Of a stretch of DNA of 64,000 nucleotides, positions 43,990 through 55,540 are shown one piece after another. Below the pieces are notes generated by a model. It saw nothing but the letters and a program-made list of their open reading frames with translations, searched no databases and had not been told where the DNA came from. Position numbers and translations under genes: made by a program. Source of the stretch: Isoetes taiwanensis. Taxonomy: Eukaryota > Streptophyta > Lycopodiopsida > Isoetales > Isoetaceae. Each line of letters opens with the position of its first letter. Within the stretch, counting starts at the first letter, position 1. The stretch is taken from the NCBI GenBank assembly GCA_021234155.1, contig JAJEKV010000056.1, positions 5,206,932 through 5,270,931 on the forward strand. The letters are read 5' to 3'.

Positions 43990-44805
43990 AAAATGGGCAT
44001 GGCCTATCAGATCGTCCCTGCGATCTCCTTTAGTTGGTCTTTAGTGGACTTTGAAAAAGCTCTATGGCGATAAAACTAGACAGTTCTGATAATCAGGATA
44101 ATAAGCATTTGAAGAGATTGCTGAAAGATTTGGTTATATACAGCAAATTTGGCCAACCTTTTTGAACTAAACAAAATGGACGTTCCTAAGAAGTGATGTA
44201 AAGCAAAAACCACTTAAAAGTCAGATAAGAGAACTGTAATTGAACATCATAATACCACTTACGCCAACCATATTTTTCTCTGCTTTACTTTAAATTTGCA
44301 CTCAAACATAAAGGTTTCCTATTTTATAGTCAGTCACAGTGAAAAAGGTGTATATTGGCAGAAGCCACTTAAGTGTTATAAGAAATCTTAAGCGATATGC
44401 AATCTTGGAAGTTTACCATGGATGATTGTAATGTTGGCTTATAGTAAGCTCATTATGTTTCCCCTTTGGCAATGATATGTGACTTGGTTTTCTATTTTTT
44501 TGCATTCAGTCTCTGTACTAATGCCATCAACTAGTCTCCCACTTCAGAAGGTTTGGCTCTGTTATGCTCGATGAATAAATGTGACATAGATTTTGCATTC
44601 TGTTTGACTTTTAAGTGATTAGGGTACTAGTGAATCTATGGAGGCTATTTCAGTGATTGAAAAGCTAAAGGTACTTGTGTCCTGCTTAATAAAATCTTCT
44701 AAATACTGCAATAACTAATGTTATTTTGTGAACCAAAATTTTGAGAAGATAAAGTAATGAAAAGATAGCTACATGAACTTGCATCAATGGTGGAAAGACT
44801 TGAAA
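43990..44805 (+). repeat. 0.8-kb direct repeat, copy 2 (copy 1 at 6938-7750)
   Basis: Same order and sense as copy 1, ending at the same TGGTGGAAAGACTTGAAAG. LINE sequence follows immediately. Confidence 0.85.
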
Positions 44806-46075
44806 GCGGAAGGCAGAAACTTCTTGTAGAGGTCAAGAACATTCCCAACAGAAGTTCCGGTGTTGACTTCTTCCATTAGTAAGGTGCAGTCTGGGTTTGT
44901 TCCTGGGAGGAACATTTTGACTAATGTTGCCGCAGCTTATGAGGGCCTTTATTGGGCCAGGAGAACAGGTCAAGGCATTGCCATCTTAAGCTTGACTTTG
45001 CCAAAGCTTACGATAGTGTCCGTTGGGAGTTCTTGTCTGCCATGATGTTAGCGTTGGGCTGTGGTCCATGCTTTACGTGAGAGATCATGAAGTCGCATAG
45101 GTCAAAGACGGGCTATGGTGGTGTGCGAAGGTGAACCCTCCGCCTTTTTTACGTTAGGGCGAGGGTGCGTCGGGGGTGCCCTTTGGCGCATTTTTGTTTA
45201 CGATTATGGCGGAGGCCTTGCCCCGATTGTTTTTGCTGCAAAGTGGAGGAGGTGGTGGTGGATGGGCTTGGATGCGGGATGGTAGTCGCCAGATTATTAA
45301 CCGGTTCGGGCCGATGACACTTTCCTCTTCTTGGCGTAAGAGAGGAATCGGCGGAATGTGAAGGGTTTCTTTGGATACTTTCTCCTTGGCCTCGGGCATT
45401 CTTTCCGAATTGGGGTAAATGCTCCGCATTATGGGCCCAGCTGACTCCGCCTCTCCCTTGTTTGGCTCTATTCTCTTGGAAGGTGCTTTCAGGTAATGTT
45501 TGTACTAAGCTGTTGGGTATTCCCTTTGGAGGGATGTTTCCATGGGAGGGTGTGGGATGACATTTTTGCGGGGGTTGCGTAAAACACCTCAATTGGTGGA
45601 AGGGTAGCAAGTTGTCCATGGCAAGTAGGATCACTATTGCCAAGTCAAGACTTTGTAGCACTCATGTGTATACAAGATCTGCGATGTTAGCTCTCGAGGG
45701 TAAGATCTGGGCTTTGGATAAGATTATTCAAATTTTGTGTGGGGCGGAGATGATGAAGGGCGGTTGTTAAAGTGGCTTGGTGGAAGTGTCTCCCCGGGGA
45801 GGATGGGGGGCTTGGCCATTTTGGATTTGGCAACGCATAGTAAGGTGTTGGTCTCCAAGTTTGTTTGGAGGGCTCGCATGGAGCATCTTCTCGGGTGCTT
45901 GTATTTGTTGTTGCAGATCTCTTCGCCATTGTGTGGCATTTGGGAAGCCGTCTGTGCATGTGGAGTTGCCCTGGGCACACTACAAGAGGATAGGGTTTTT
46001 GCGTCAACCCCTGCGTCACTACCTTCAAAGGTTTGTCAGATTTGTGTCAGAAGCTTGAATTCGGGGGGTTTCACA
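44806..46075 (+). pseudogene. LINE reverse transcriptase (non-LTR retrotransposon)
   Basis: Plus-strand reverse transcriptase lacking the endonuclease. In order, with frame changes: SKVQSGFVPGRNILTNVAAA and YEGLYWARRTGQ (fingers); LDFAKAYDSVRWEFLSAMML (catalytic Asp box A); VPFGAFLFTIMAEALPRLF (box B'); RADDTFLFLA (box C, FADD as RADD); TKLLGIPFGG and KLSMA-like thumb signatures; and GGLAILDLATHSKVLVSKFV, the WWKK-type tail region. At least five frameshifts or stops. The 5' end is truncated at the end of the 0.8-kb repeat, as is usual for LINE insertions. No poly(A) tail is seen near 46080. Confidence 0.85.
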
Positions 46076-47085
46076 TGATATCATGCTACAAGCCACGGTC
46101 ATTTGGCGGCTCCTCTTCTTCTCTCTCTGCTATGTGCCCAGCGATCCAACTCAACACCTGGAGGTTTCGCGGCGACTGGGCTTATAGTTGAGGAAATCCT
46201 TTGGTAGTCGGCCGGTTTTGTGTCTCTCGCGAGTCCCTTCCCAGAATCCCATCAATCCGAGCCATCGGATCGCCATTCTGGGAAGGGACGAGTGCCTATA
46301 TTAGGCCATTTCCGTCTTCGGCCCGGTTATCGGCGTCTTCTCACAGCAGCTCTTCTTCTTCTCTCGTGGCTTCCCTCCCTTCCCATACCGCTGGCATTAG
46401 GCGCATGAGTCTTTTCATTTGTATTTTTGTTCATGCACTCTTTGTTGTTCTCCACCTGTGGGTGTTGCTATTTTCATGTTTCTGTTTCATCGGCATCTTG
46501 CTGCGTTATTCTCCACCTGCGGGTGATGCTGTTTATTTCCACATCGAGGGTGATGCATATTTTTACATAATGGTTTTCCACGGATTGGGGTCTTTGCTTT
46601 TTCCACCCTATGGGTGATGCTCTCTTTTTCTATCATATTCTTTTTTCATCTGTTTTCATTCCTCATATCTTCGGACCTTCTTGGTGCAGCTTGTTTTTTA
46701 TGGCTATGCCTGTTTGTTTTCTCTAACCATTTCCGGGTATTTTTTGGGGAGTTTTTTGTATTGCTTGCAGGATTCCGCCGTCTTCCGCCGTCTGCTAGGG
46801 CTCATTTGAGGTCTTCGCCATCTTCCGGGTCCCTTTGGATTTGTGTTCGCCATCAACCCATCTCCTCCCGTTCTCCAGGCAACACATTCAAGGTTTTTGG
46901 CAACCATTTCTCATTAGGGTTTTCCTCGAAAACCCGAAAGGGCGGGGTTTTTTTATCCCGATGAGAAGTTGTCGCCATTACCCTTCTATATTGCCTATGC
47001 GCATTTTCTGTTTGTGGGGTAGTCCGATATTGTTCCTATGGTCGGTTACCCCTCTCTATTCTTCACAACATTGTATATTGCTGCT
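46076..47085. other. Promoter-like segment with inverted and direct repeats, no firm gene
   Basis: 46231-46247 (GAGTCCCTTCCCAGAAT) is repeated inverted at 46274-46291. A 40-bp block at 46208-46247 recurs directly at 47106-47145 with one mismatch. Between lie GTGCCTATATTAGGCC (TATA-like), a CT-rich leader (CTCTTCTTCTTCTCTCGTGG) and an ATG at 46406. Later come an acceptor-like TTGCTTGCAG|GA (46769) and frame FRRLPPSARAHLRSSPSSGS. It has the look of a plant gene 5' region, possibly a plastid-targeted N-terminus, but no family is recognised. Confidence 0.35.
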
Positions 47086-47091
47086 GTGATG

Positions 47092-47490
47092 AATGACAAG
47101 CCTATTCGGCCGGTTTTGTGTCTCTCGCAAGTCCCTTCCCAGAATAAATATGTTCAATACTTGAATAACTATGAAGACCTTGAGGAAATTATGTTAGACA
47201 TTGATGTTGAATCCTCGACATCACCAAACAAAGAGAGAGTTTCAAAGCTTGCCAAAGTTGAGAGTTTGCTATGGGCCGCTAGAGTTTTTGCGGAGTGGTA
47301 TGGAGTTCAGGAGTCGCTTGGGCTTCCATTATCTCAAACCTCTAAAATTCAATTAGATGTTGACAAGTTCATCAGTCTCTTGGAACGTGTGTTTCATAAA
47401 CAAATATATATCCGTGTTCAAAAGTTCGCAAATGCCATGGATGCTATTTTACATACTGAGTACATGGTACAAAATGGTTTAGATGTGTAG
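47092..47490 (+). CDS. Unknown helical protein, about 132 residues
   Basis: Open from ATG 47092 to TAG 47488. The first 20 residues are encoded by the 40-bp direct repeat. The rest is predicted mostly helical, with acidic and aliphatic periodicity: EDLEEIMLDIDVE, then ESLLWAARVFAEWYG, DVDKFISLLERVFHK and VQKFANAMDAILHTEY. No known domain is recognised. Spacing of AEWYG and the last two helices loosely resembles the accessory protein at 56916 (SWYDW, IEELIAKLKEIFS, RFIQLIDDFLF). That could mean a second, upstream accessory gene of the same Helitron, or chance. Confidence 0.4.
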   Translation, partial: NDKPIRPVLCLSQVPSQNKYVQYLNNYEDLEEIMLDIDVESSTSPNKERVSKLAKVESLLWAARVFAEWYGVQESLGLPLSQTSKIQLDVDKFISLLERVFHKQIYIRVQKFANAMDAILHTEYMVQNGLDV

Positions 47491-48160
47491 CCTATTGAAA
47501 CCCTTGAGCTTTTGGGCATTATTAATAATAAATGTGCTCCCTATTTATGGAACTCTTTGTTTTTTCTACAATAATCACTAATAAAGATGTGTTCGTCAAT
47601 CAAAGTGTATATCTTGGCATATGATAAACATGCCTATATAAACTACAACAATATGCTTGAACCCATGTGTCCCAATTATAAATGATAGTTTTGGAGAGAA
47701 GGAAGGTTATCTTGCACGTTCTTTAGCCAACACTTTATTGGGGGTTGTACTTTTATGAAGGTGCCATCTCATCTCTTTCTACTTTTTGTACAGGTCAACC
47801 ATTTGCTTCCACTTTCAAGGAGACAACAACTTTGGCAACCATCAAAGGTGATCCATATTCTTTGTTTAGGCAGATTTCTTTACATTGCATGGTCGTAGCT
47901 CTTCATAATCTTGAAAATGCGCATAATAATAATACTTTTAAATTTAAAGCTTCTGCCATCATAATTACAGGGCTTACTTTTCTACTTGCACTTCAAAGGA
48001 GAATATATCATACTACATCAAAGGTGAGTCCTATCTCCTTTAGGTTAATTGTGCATTCTATTGAATGTGGTGGGTAATTTCTTAGTCAAGACGCATTAGG
48101 AGGTTATTTTCATGCAAAAAATCTGAACGGCTATAGGGTTACACATATCAGAGACTCGAT
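47491..48160. other. No gene recognised; Helitron 5' end probably near here
   Basis: One plus frame (47745-48077) may be a decayed exon (QPFASTFKETTTLATIKG before a GTGATCC), but no family fits. A TC start for the Helitron could not be fixed. Confidence 0.35.
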
Positions 48161-48667
48161 ATGGGGAGGTCTTACAAAAAGACGCCACCTGCTGTGGCCA
48201 ACAATCCCTCATATATGACACCCATCAATGAAAGTAAGTCTGCTAGAAAGAGACGTTTGGCACGTAAGCACGTTGCAAAGGCTAGAGCCTTGAGGTTAGA
48301 ATATGATGTGAATACTGTGGAGGTGGTTCATGTTGGCCAATCAACCAATGCACCAAAGAATGGAGAGGCGTGCACGCTTAGAGCCAATGCATTGTTTGTC
48401 CGGGTCAAGTGGGCATGGAAAGATCTTAGAAACAGACGCCACCCATCGCGGGCCAACAACCCCTCATATATGATGCCCGCCAATGAAAATAGATCCGCTA
48501 AGAAGAGACGCTTGACACGAGGGCGTGTTGCAAAGGCTATTGCTTTGAGGTTAGAATATGATGTGAATGTTCCTGAGACAGTTCATGTTGGCCAATCATC
48601 TAATGCACCCGCAATTGAGGAGACAGTCACACCAGAGCCAATGCATTGTCCGGCCCGGGTCAAGTAG
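48161..48667 (+). CDS. Helitron N-terminal basic repeat protein
   Basis: 168 codons with an internal duplication. ANNPSYMTPINESKSARKRR, then LRLEYDVNTVEVVHVGQSTN recurs as ANNPSYMMPANENRSAKKRR, then LRLEYDVNVPETVHVGQSSN (unit about 78 residues). A third, broken copy (DDPSYMTPKLRAIVKGGDDG) follows at 48752-48825. Arg/Lys-rich segments of this kind lie ahead of Rep in plant Helitrons and probably bind DNA. The stop at 48667 may be a mutation, since related coding sequence goes on. Confidence 0.6.
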   Translation: MGRSYKKTPPAVANNPSYMTPINESKSARKRRLARKHVAKARALRLEYDVNTVEVVHVGQSTNAPKNGEACTLRANALFVRVKWAWKDLRNRRHPSRANNPSYMMPANENRSAKKRRLTRGRVAKAIALRLEYDVNVPETVHVGQSSNAPAIEETVTPEPMHCPARVK

Positions 48668-49492
48668 ATATGTTATCGACAAGACGCCAAAGATTTGAAT
48701 GACATGGTTATGGAAGGAACCGCTAATATGGGAAAAACTATAACAATAAGGGATGACCCATCCTATATGACACCCAAGTTGAGAGCAATAGTCAAAGGAG
48801 GAGACGATGGATCAAGAAGACAGTAAAACATACAAACTATGAGGTTGGATTATGACACTCCTATTGGTCCTAGAGAACGCCCCACCGGGTAAAAGGGGTT
48901 TCAACAAGATAGCATGGACGTGGAATTTACCTCCTCCCCTCATGACCTTGGTAACATGGATTATAGATGTTTGTATTGTGGGGCTATGCAAAGGGACAGC
49001 GTAACTCACGGTTAAAAAGAAGTGCGTGGCATGTGCTAATGGAAATGTGCAAACCGCCATTGATTCGTAACCACCACGTGCATTGTTTGATCTATATAAC
49101 GAGAACAGATAGTTTGGGTGATCACTTTCGCATCTAACATTAGAGAGTACAATAGTATTTTTTCGTTTGCCTCGATTGGGTGTGAAAATTGATGAGGCGC
49201 TGGCAAATGCTATTGGTGGAGCTCACACTTTTAGGGTCAATGGTCGCATGTGCCATAAGATGGGAACATTATTGCCACCGCAAGGGCAACAAGAGCATGC
49301 AAAATTTGCAATGATATACATCATGGATGGCGAGGACATGCAAGTTGAACGCAGGATGTCCATTTTGATGGATTGAGGCAAGAAATAGTGGTGCGATTGC
49401 AGGCCCTTATGACAGAAAGTACAATCCATTTGTTAACATATTCTTGAGCCGACACATTTTTATGCGATCCATCCAACCATGGATATCCGCTT
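48668..49492 (+). pseudogene. Helitron Rep upstream region (zinc finger and linker), decayed
   Basis: In shifting frames: HDLGNMDYRCLYCGAMQRDS (about 48945-49005), the CxxC half of the zinc finger that precedes Rep; then FASIGVKIDE (49170s), IGGAHTFRVNGRMCHKMGTL, LPPQGQQEHAKFAMIYIMDG and VERRMSI, matching the conserved GxYTFRxxGxxYHxxGxLxP sentence of plant Helitrons. Then EIVVRLQALM leads to the Rep frame. At least three frame changes. Confidence 0.7.
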
Positions 49493-50908
49493 ATGCGATA
49501 CCTTCTTGCAATGTGCAAAATCTCGCGGAGGAGGCAATATAATGCTTCAACCGTAAATGAGGTGGTCGTCTTAATGCCCGCCGATGATAAGCCCGAAGAT
49601 GGTCAGAGGGACATTATTATACACTCTAAGGATGGTGGCGTGAAGTTTATAGATGCATATCACTCAGCGTATGATCCATTGCACTTTGTGCTACTTCTTC
49701 CCTATGGTACAGATGGATGGCATTTTAAAATACCTCATGGACGGAGAGGCGCAAAGGAAGTAACTATTATAGAGTACTACATATATCATTTGTTCACGCG
49801 TCGTGGGCATACATCTCCCCTTCACATGGCTGGCCGATTGTTTCAAGAATACATTTGTGATATGTTTTCGAAGATGGAACAAGAAAGACTGCAATTCGTG
49901 GTGTTGAATCAACACACCATTCGAAAAGACATGTTACAGGGCATTATGGACTTTGAAGGAGATGATGCAAGTGCTATTGGCCGAAAAGTTGTGTTACCAT
50001 CCTCACATGTGGGAGGTCCGAGATACATGACCCAACGATATCAAGATGCTATGTCTATTGTTCGCGAACATGGCAGGCCGGACCTCTTTATAACCATGAC
50101 TGCCAATGCAAATTGGGAAGAGATTAGGAGGGAATTATTATATGGCCAATCGCCAAGTGATCGACCAGAGTTAGTGGCTAGAGTATTCCATATGAAGGTA
50201 AAGGAGCTGATAGATCTGATAACTAATCGTGGTATATTCGGCCGCATAATTGCAAAAGTCTATGTCATTGAGTTTCAGAAGAGAGGCTTGCCACATGTAC
50301 ATTTGTTGACTATATTGGATCAGGAAGACAAGCCCTTCACAGCCGAAGAGATTGATCAAATAATTTGTGTTGAAATACCAGACAAAGATCTATATCCTGA
50401 ATTGTATGAGATAGTCACTCGTAATATGATGCATGGGCCATGTGGTATTGGATATCCGAATAGTCCATGCATGCAAGATGGTAAGTGTACAAAGCATTAT
50501 CCACGTGCATTTTCAGATGAAATGACAGTTGTTGACGGATATCCGTTGTACCGAAGAAGGGATGATGGCCGAAAGGTGAAAAAAGGGGATATAGATTTAG
50601 ATAACAGATGGGTTGTGCCATATAATCCGTGGCTGACATCGTATTTCAAATGCCATATCAATGTTGAGGTGTGTGCTGCCGTAAAGGCCGTTAAATATCT
50701 ATATAAATATGTCTACAAAGGGCCTGATATGATCAATGTGAACTTAGAAGCAGCCGAAAGTGATGGTGCATCTACTAGCGCCAGACCCCACCGTAAAAAC
50801 CATGATGAGGTTGAGCAATACTTGAATGCACGCTATTTCTCAACTTCGAGGCATCATGGAGAATCCTCTCATATGAAATACGTTAAACAGGTTCCCTCAT
50901 GTCACTAG
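49493..50908 (+). CDS. Helitron Rep (HUH endonuclease, Helitron_like_N)
   Basis: The Rep domain nicks and rejoins DNA during rolling-circle transposition. The 471-codon frame starts inside the conserved ISRRRQYNASTVNEVVVLMP and includes HVGGPRYMTQRYQDAMSIVR and DLFITMTANANWEEIRREL. The metal-binding HUH motif is intact in KRGLPHVHLLTI. Cys/His residues follow (MMHGPCGIGYPNSPCMQDGK-CTKHYPR). The two catalytic tyrosines sit in AVKAVKYLYKYVYKGPD (about residue 400). So all catalytic residues remain, although the frame ends early at 50908 by a frameshift. Confidence 0.9.
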   Translation: MRYLLAMCKISRRRQYNASTVNEVVVLMPADDKPEDGQRDIIIHSKDGGVKFIDAYHSAYDPLHFVLLLPYGTDGWHFKIPHGRRGAKEVTIIEYYIYHLFTRRGHTSPLHMAGRLFQEYICDMFSKMEQERLQFVVLNQHTIRKDMLQGIMDFEGDDASAIGRKVVLPSSHVGGPRYMTQRYQDAMSIVREHGRPDLFITMTANANWEEIRRELLYGQSPSDRPELVARVFHMKVKELIDLITNRGIFGRIIAKVYVIEFQKRGLPHVHLLTILDQEDKPFTAEEIDQIICVEIPDKDLYPELYEIVTRNMMHGPCGIGYPNSPCMQDGKCTKHYPRAFSDEMTVVDGYPLYRRRDDGRKVKKGDIDLDNRWVVPYNPWLTSYFKCHINVEVCAAVKAVKYLYKYVYKGPDMINVNLEAAESDGASTSARPHRKNHDEVEQYLNARYFSTSRHHGESSHMKYVKQVPSCH

Positions 50909-51490
50909 ATTGGTTGTGCATCTCCCAATGCAACAAGATGTATACTATCGAGAAGGTATGAGCATGGACAAGATAAGAAGCAAGAATAATGGAACAACAT
51001 TGACATCATTTTTCGAGATGAATGCATCCGGGGGTAGAGAGGCTAGAGAGGCTACTCAATTGCTCTATCATGATTTTCCTAAAAGTTTACCTCTACGATC
51101 AACCCAGCTTTGAAAATGGAAGGTCGAGAATACCCGTAAGTTTCCCACTATTGGACGATGTACTTTTGTTAATCCTTCAAAAGGAGAGCCGATACTATTT
51201 ACGACTCTTGTTGACCCGCGCGGACAAAAGGTGCAATTAGTTTTGAAGATTTACGCTCTTTTGATCGGGAGTTGTGTGCAACATATAAAGAAGCTTGCAT
51301 TCGCCGTGGGTTGCTTTCAGCGATGACACGTAATGGCTTGAGTCTCTTCAAGCAAAGCAAAGATGGGGCATGCCACCACAATTCGCGGCACATGTTCGCC
51401 ATGATCCTTTCAAATTGTGAACCATCGAATCCACTACAACCGTGGGAAGAAGTCAAGCTTTCTATGATCGATGACTTCTTGCATGAGGCC
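50909..51490 (+). pseudogene. Helitron Rep-helicase linker, frameshifted
   Basis: After the Rep frame breaks, VVHLPMQQDVYYREGMSMDK then TTLTSFFEMN continues the family sentence (VHLPxxQxVYFxxG...TLTxFF). Then a third frame gives CATYKEACIRRGLL, SRHMFAMILSNCEPSNPLQP and WEEVKLSMIDDFLHEA, the region just before the helicase. Three frameshifts are needed. Confidence 0.8.
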
Positions 51491-51522
51491 TGAAAAGGGT
51501 TGCGTAAGATCAAAGTGTAAAT

Positions 51523-52542
51523 ATGTGTGATCAATTATTTGACATGGCACTTCTAGACATTGAAGATCATATGAACTCTGTCGGGCGATCCTTAAGGAAG
51601 TTTGATTTCATTCTTCCTGAGCGTGCAATAGATCCATATATGATATTTCCAGATGAGGTGTTTCAAGAAGATATGGTAGAGGTGCAAGAAGCTGTGGACC
51701 GCTTATATCACGACAAACGTGTTATCTTCGACCGTGTGATCGATGAGCACGTGATGTTAGAAAAAGAACGGTGTTTTTCGCTCATGGTCGGTGGCTCGGG
51801 GAAAGAGTTTTCTTTTTAACACCATGTTGTCTTATGTTCATGCCAAAGGTATCATTGCACTGGCAGTTGCGTCTTCAGGATTTGCATCCACCTTATTGAA
51901 GGGTGGGCGCACTGCACATTCAAGGTTCAAGATACCGATAAGCATAGATGAAACGTCAATTTGCAATATTCCAAACCAGTCGGAGTTGGCAAAATTGATA
52001 AGAGCGACTCGCATGATTATATGGGATGAGGCCCCAATGATGCATAAATATATTTATGAAGGACTGGATAGAACACTCCGTGACGTGATGTCATGTGACA
52101 AATTGTTTGGGGGACTCATTGTTGTTTTGGGAGGAGATTTTTGCCAGCTTCCACCTGTGGTTCCACGAGGAAATCGCCCCCAAATTGTGCATGCTTCCTT
52201 GAAATGCTCTTACATATGGGATCATGTCGAGGAACATAAGCTGAACGTAAATATGCGAGTAATGAACAGTGTAGCAAAAGGCGTTTGCAGAGTATCTTTT
52301 ACGAGTTGGAGATGGACTTGAGACCACGTTTTCCAATATTGGATCGGATGTGATACATCTTCCAGAAGAGATTTGTGTGAAGTCGCAAGACTTAAATGAC
52401 TTGCTAGCCGTGACATTCCCTGATGTTTCAACGAATTATGGAAGTGTGTCCTATTGGGTGCAAAGGGGTATACTTACGCCACTGAATGATGATGTAGATG
52501 AAGTAAACAAGAGGATGACAGAGTGGTTGCCTGCTGCACCTA
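51523..52542 (+). pseudogene. Helitron PIF1-like helicase, N-terminal part
   Basis: SF1B 5'-3' DNA helicase that unwinds the donor strand. LPERAIDPYM, then FDRVIDEHVML and the Walker A region GGSGKSFLFNTMLSY, which is split by a 1-base frameshift at about 51800; RTAHSRFKIPI; Walker B IIWDEAPMMHK; GGDFCQLPPVVPRG (motif III); LNVNMRVMN (motif IV); a second frameshift at about 52290; then SDVIHLPEEICVK and GILTPLNDDVDEVN-KRMTEWLPAAP. The gene is cut at 52542 by the nested Helitron and resumes at 56235. Confidence 0.88.
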
Positions 52543-53024
52543 TCCTATATTATAAAGTTTTAGTGTATGTCGTGAATAAAACCCTAAAACTTTCGACGGC
52601 CAGATTTCACTTAAATTTTTGGACGGACCTTGATTTTGTTAGCGTTGCTCATTCAGCCATTCATGGCGCCTCATTTAGGGTTTATGCCTTTTTCCTCTTG
52701 CAGATCATCGAACCCAAGCGAATCCGGCACATGATCTAGGAGAAATCAACCACCGTTGCCTCTTGAGTATGATTTCCTTTGCCTAACCTTCTTATTTCAG
52801 TTTCTGGAAGAGAAGGATAGCTTGATACAACCAAACCTAGCTAATCCGCACATGATCTAGCCGCTAGTCTGTTTTGAAGCCGCTTCCTACACATACCGCC
52901 GGTGGCTCTTTAAATATTCAAGGTCGCTAAGAAGGCCAAAAGAGTCCGGTGTCCTCAAGTTCGTGAATCGTGATGTCCCGTCTTCAACCAACGAAAAACT
53001 CCTCCCTAGGTAAATACAATGCTA

Positions 53025-53612
53025 CTGGATGCAGACATCCTCTCCCATGTGAATGCCCGGCGCATTCGCCCTGGATGTTCTTTGTCTGCAATCCTAATAG
53101 TGCTATCAAATATCTAATGGTATTGCCGTATTGATCTCATAGATTTCCATGGCTTTGGCATTCTTAGGAGCTGATTTGAAATGGATGCCATTGTTTCTTT
53201 CTGCAATTTAAATGCCTCTGCAGAAGCTCTGCATTTATTTTGAGCATCAGAAGGCAGATATCATTTGAACGTAATGGTTGTATTCCTTTACAACAGTTTA
53301 GGACACCAGACTCATCATGCCATGAAAGCTGAAATAAGTGTTGGGTATCATTCTTCTTTGCATGTCCTGTCATGGCAGCTCCTCAAATTTTGATGTTAAT
53401 GTATTCAGCTCACATATGTATTAAGTGTTGTAGATCACACACTTGATATGCAGGAACTTTATAATATAGGATGTATGCAGCATCCTCTCCCAGGTGAATG
53501 CCCGATGCAGATTCTGTCCCTGGATGTTCTTTGTCTGCAATCCTAATAGTGCTATCAAATATCTAATGGTATTGCCATATTGATCTCATAGATTTCCATG
53601 GCTTTGGCATGC
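53025..53612 (+). repeat. Direct duplication of about 135 bp inside the nested Helitron
   Basis: 53035-53160 and 53475-53610 share CATCCTCTCCCA(T/G)GTGAATG then GATGTTCTTTGTCTGCAATC, through to GATTTCCATGGCTTTGGCAT. This may be two neighbouring paralogous exons of a captured gene, or a simple duplication. Confidence 0.8.
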
Positions 53613-53677
53613 AATTTTTAACAAAATGGCGCCTATGCATAGTTATCATTTTTGCAATTGAGGGTTACATTTGCAGA

Positions 53678-53826
53678 TTGCACTAAAATTCAAGCTGGCA
53701 TTTTTTGCAGTTTATTGTGTGCAACAGAAAAGGCATCTATGCAATTAACTGCTACTTCTCAGACAGATCAAAAACCCTCAAGTCACAATTCTGGAGGCCT
53801 AGCTACCATTACTACAAATATCATTG
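53678..53826 (+). other. Exon-like segment captured by the nested Helitron
   Basis: Between an acceptor (CATTTGCAG|ATTGC) and a donor (CATTG|GTAAATG) lies an open segment (DCTKIQAGIFCSLLCATEKA, then TSQTDQKPSSHNSGGLATIT). Helitrons often carry such exons. The gene is not recognised. Confidence 0.35.
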
Positions 53827-55394
53827 GTAAATGGTTGTACTTTTGAGCTATAAATAATCTCTACTTAGATGCAAAGAGAAAGAATACTTTAGACTTTTAT
53901 GTCTTCTCCTTCTAATCTATTAGATTTGCTTTGTTTCCTTATTTTAGTCCTTATATAAGCATTGTATTCTCTCACTTTGATAAAGCATAGGTACTCCACC
54001 ATTGCTTGCTCGGCGACCCTGCATGGAGGGAAGTGTTCAATAAGCTGAAAGGCAAAGCAAGGCAAGGCAAGTTCTTTACTGGGAAAGAATCGGGATGCTC
54101 TTACCTTTTTCCAAGGATGCAGATCTGAACTTGCTTGCATGTTAAACCTGTTGGCCTTTGGCTCTTTTTCCTCATAATAAGCAGAGAGGTACATGTGTAT
54201 AAAGCAACTAGCCAAGAGAAAGTTGGTTGCACAACCTTTGTGGCATTCATCAAATCAAGTATGTAGATGCTAACTTTAATGCTAATGTTAAAACAGGAAA
54301 CTATTGTTGATCCTCTCGGTAAATGTAGATCTTATAACAGTCTTCCTTTTTCCTTACTTTCATCTACATGACCTTGCTTATTTAATTTCTACTTATAATA
54401 CATTTGCTACTTCTAATGTCTTAATGTAGCATAGCACGTCATGATATGTAGGAACATGAGACCATCATTTCGTGCAGCATAATACCAAATTCTGTTGATG
54501 ACATAGATCTGGATTACCAGTTTGTAATGATTCACAATATTTCCCATATGGCACCTGAAGGTAGTAATCTTCACTATCTGTTCTCTATATATAATCAAAA
54601 ACTAAATTAACCTCCTTTTACAATTTATCTGCAATTAAATGTGGCAGACATAGAGTCAGGATAAAGTCCATCCGATGGACAATAAGGTTTTTTTATTTTT
54701 ATTTAGCTTTTTGAAATGATGCATAAGCAACGGATCTGCATTCATTTGTGGTGAATATTTAATGTAGAGGGGGCGAATCTTTGCAGTAGGACAAATGGAC
54801 ATTTCGAGTGTATAGTTTGATGTGCGTCTACAAAGTAAAATTTTAAATGAAATCTCCCTTCAATTTGTTGAACTTACACTGCCTATTGTATCATTTTAGA
54901 AGGACCATTTAATAGTTCTAACTTCACAAATCAAGTATCATGTTGTTGTTCATGTGTTCATAAATTTTGTTTTCACGTTGCATGCATTTCACAACAATTC
55001 AACTTTTTAAACAATGAGGTCTTGGAAAACATTTTGAAGGTCACATACGCGTCCTATAGTGAGTGTCAATATTTTTAAGTTGCCTTCGATGTTTTGACTA
55101 ACAATGTATGTACCTCTTCACAAATGCAAGTGCATGAATATATGAGTCATTGGTGACACTTTGAATATGGCAATAATGGTTGGGAAAATTAGATGACCCA
55201 ACTTTAGAAGCTACTGTTGAAAATGCATGAGTTCAACTAAAGCATGTCAGCCGAATAAAGGTACTCATCGAACAGAGGTACTTATCTGAGACCATAAGCT
55301 ATAGATGTTTATCTCTTTAGCCTGATTGACGAAGACCAGCAGAGCATAAAACATTTTCTTTTTCTTTTTTTTCTTTTTTTTTGAGCAGGCATGT

Positions 55395-55540
55395 GGCAGA
55401 CAAGTGGACAAACACTAAGGATATGTGCCAATAGCAACTTTTACAAAGACAATTTTTTGAATCTTTTATAGATGGTAGTGGACAGTTACGAAGGAGATGC
55501 GCCAAGAGCAACTTTTATAAATACAATTTTCCGAATTTGT
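55395..55540. repeat. Tandem duplication, about 80-bp unit x2
   Basis: ATGTGCCAATAGCAACTTTT recurs as ATGCGCCAAGAGCAACTTTT about 80 bp later, each followed by similar ACAATTTT and TAGATGG segments. Confidence 0.7.
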
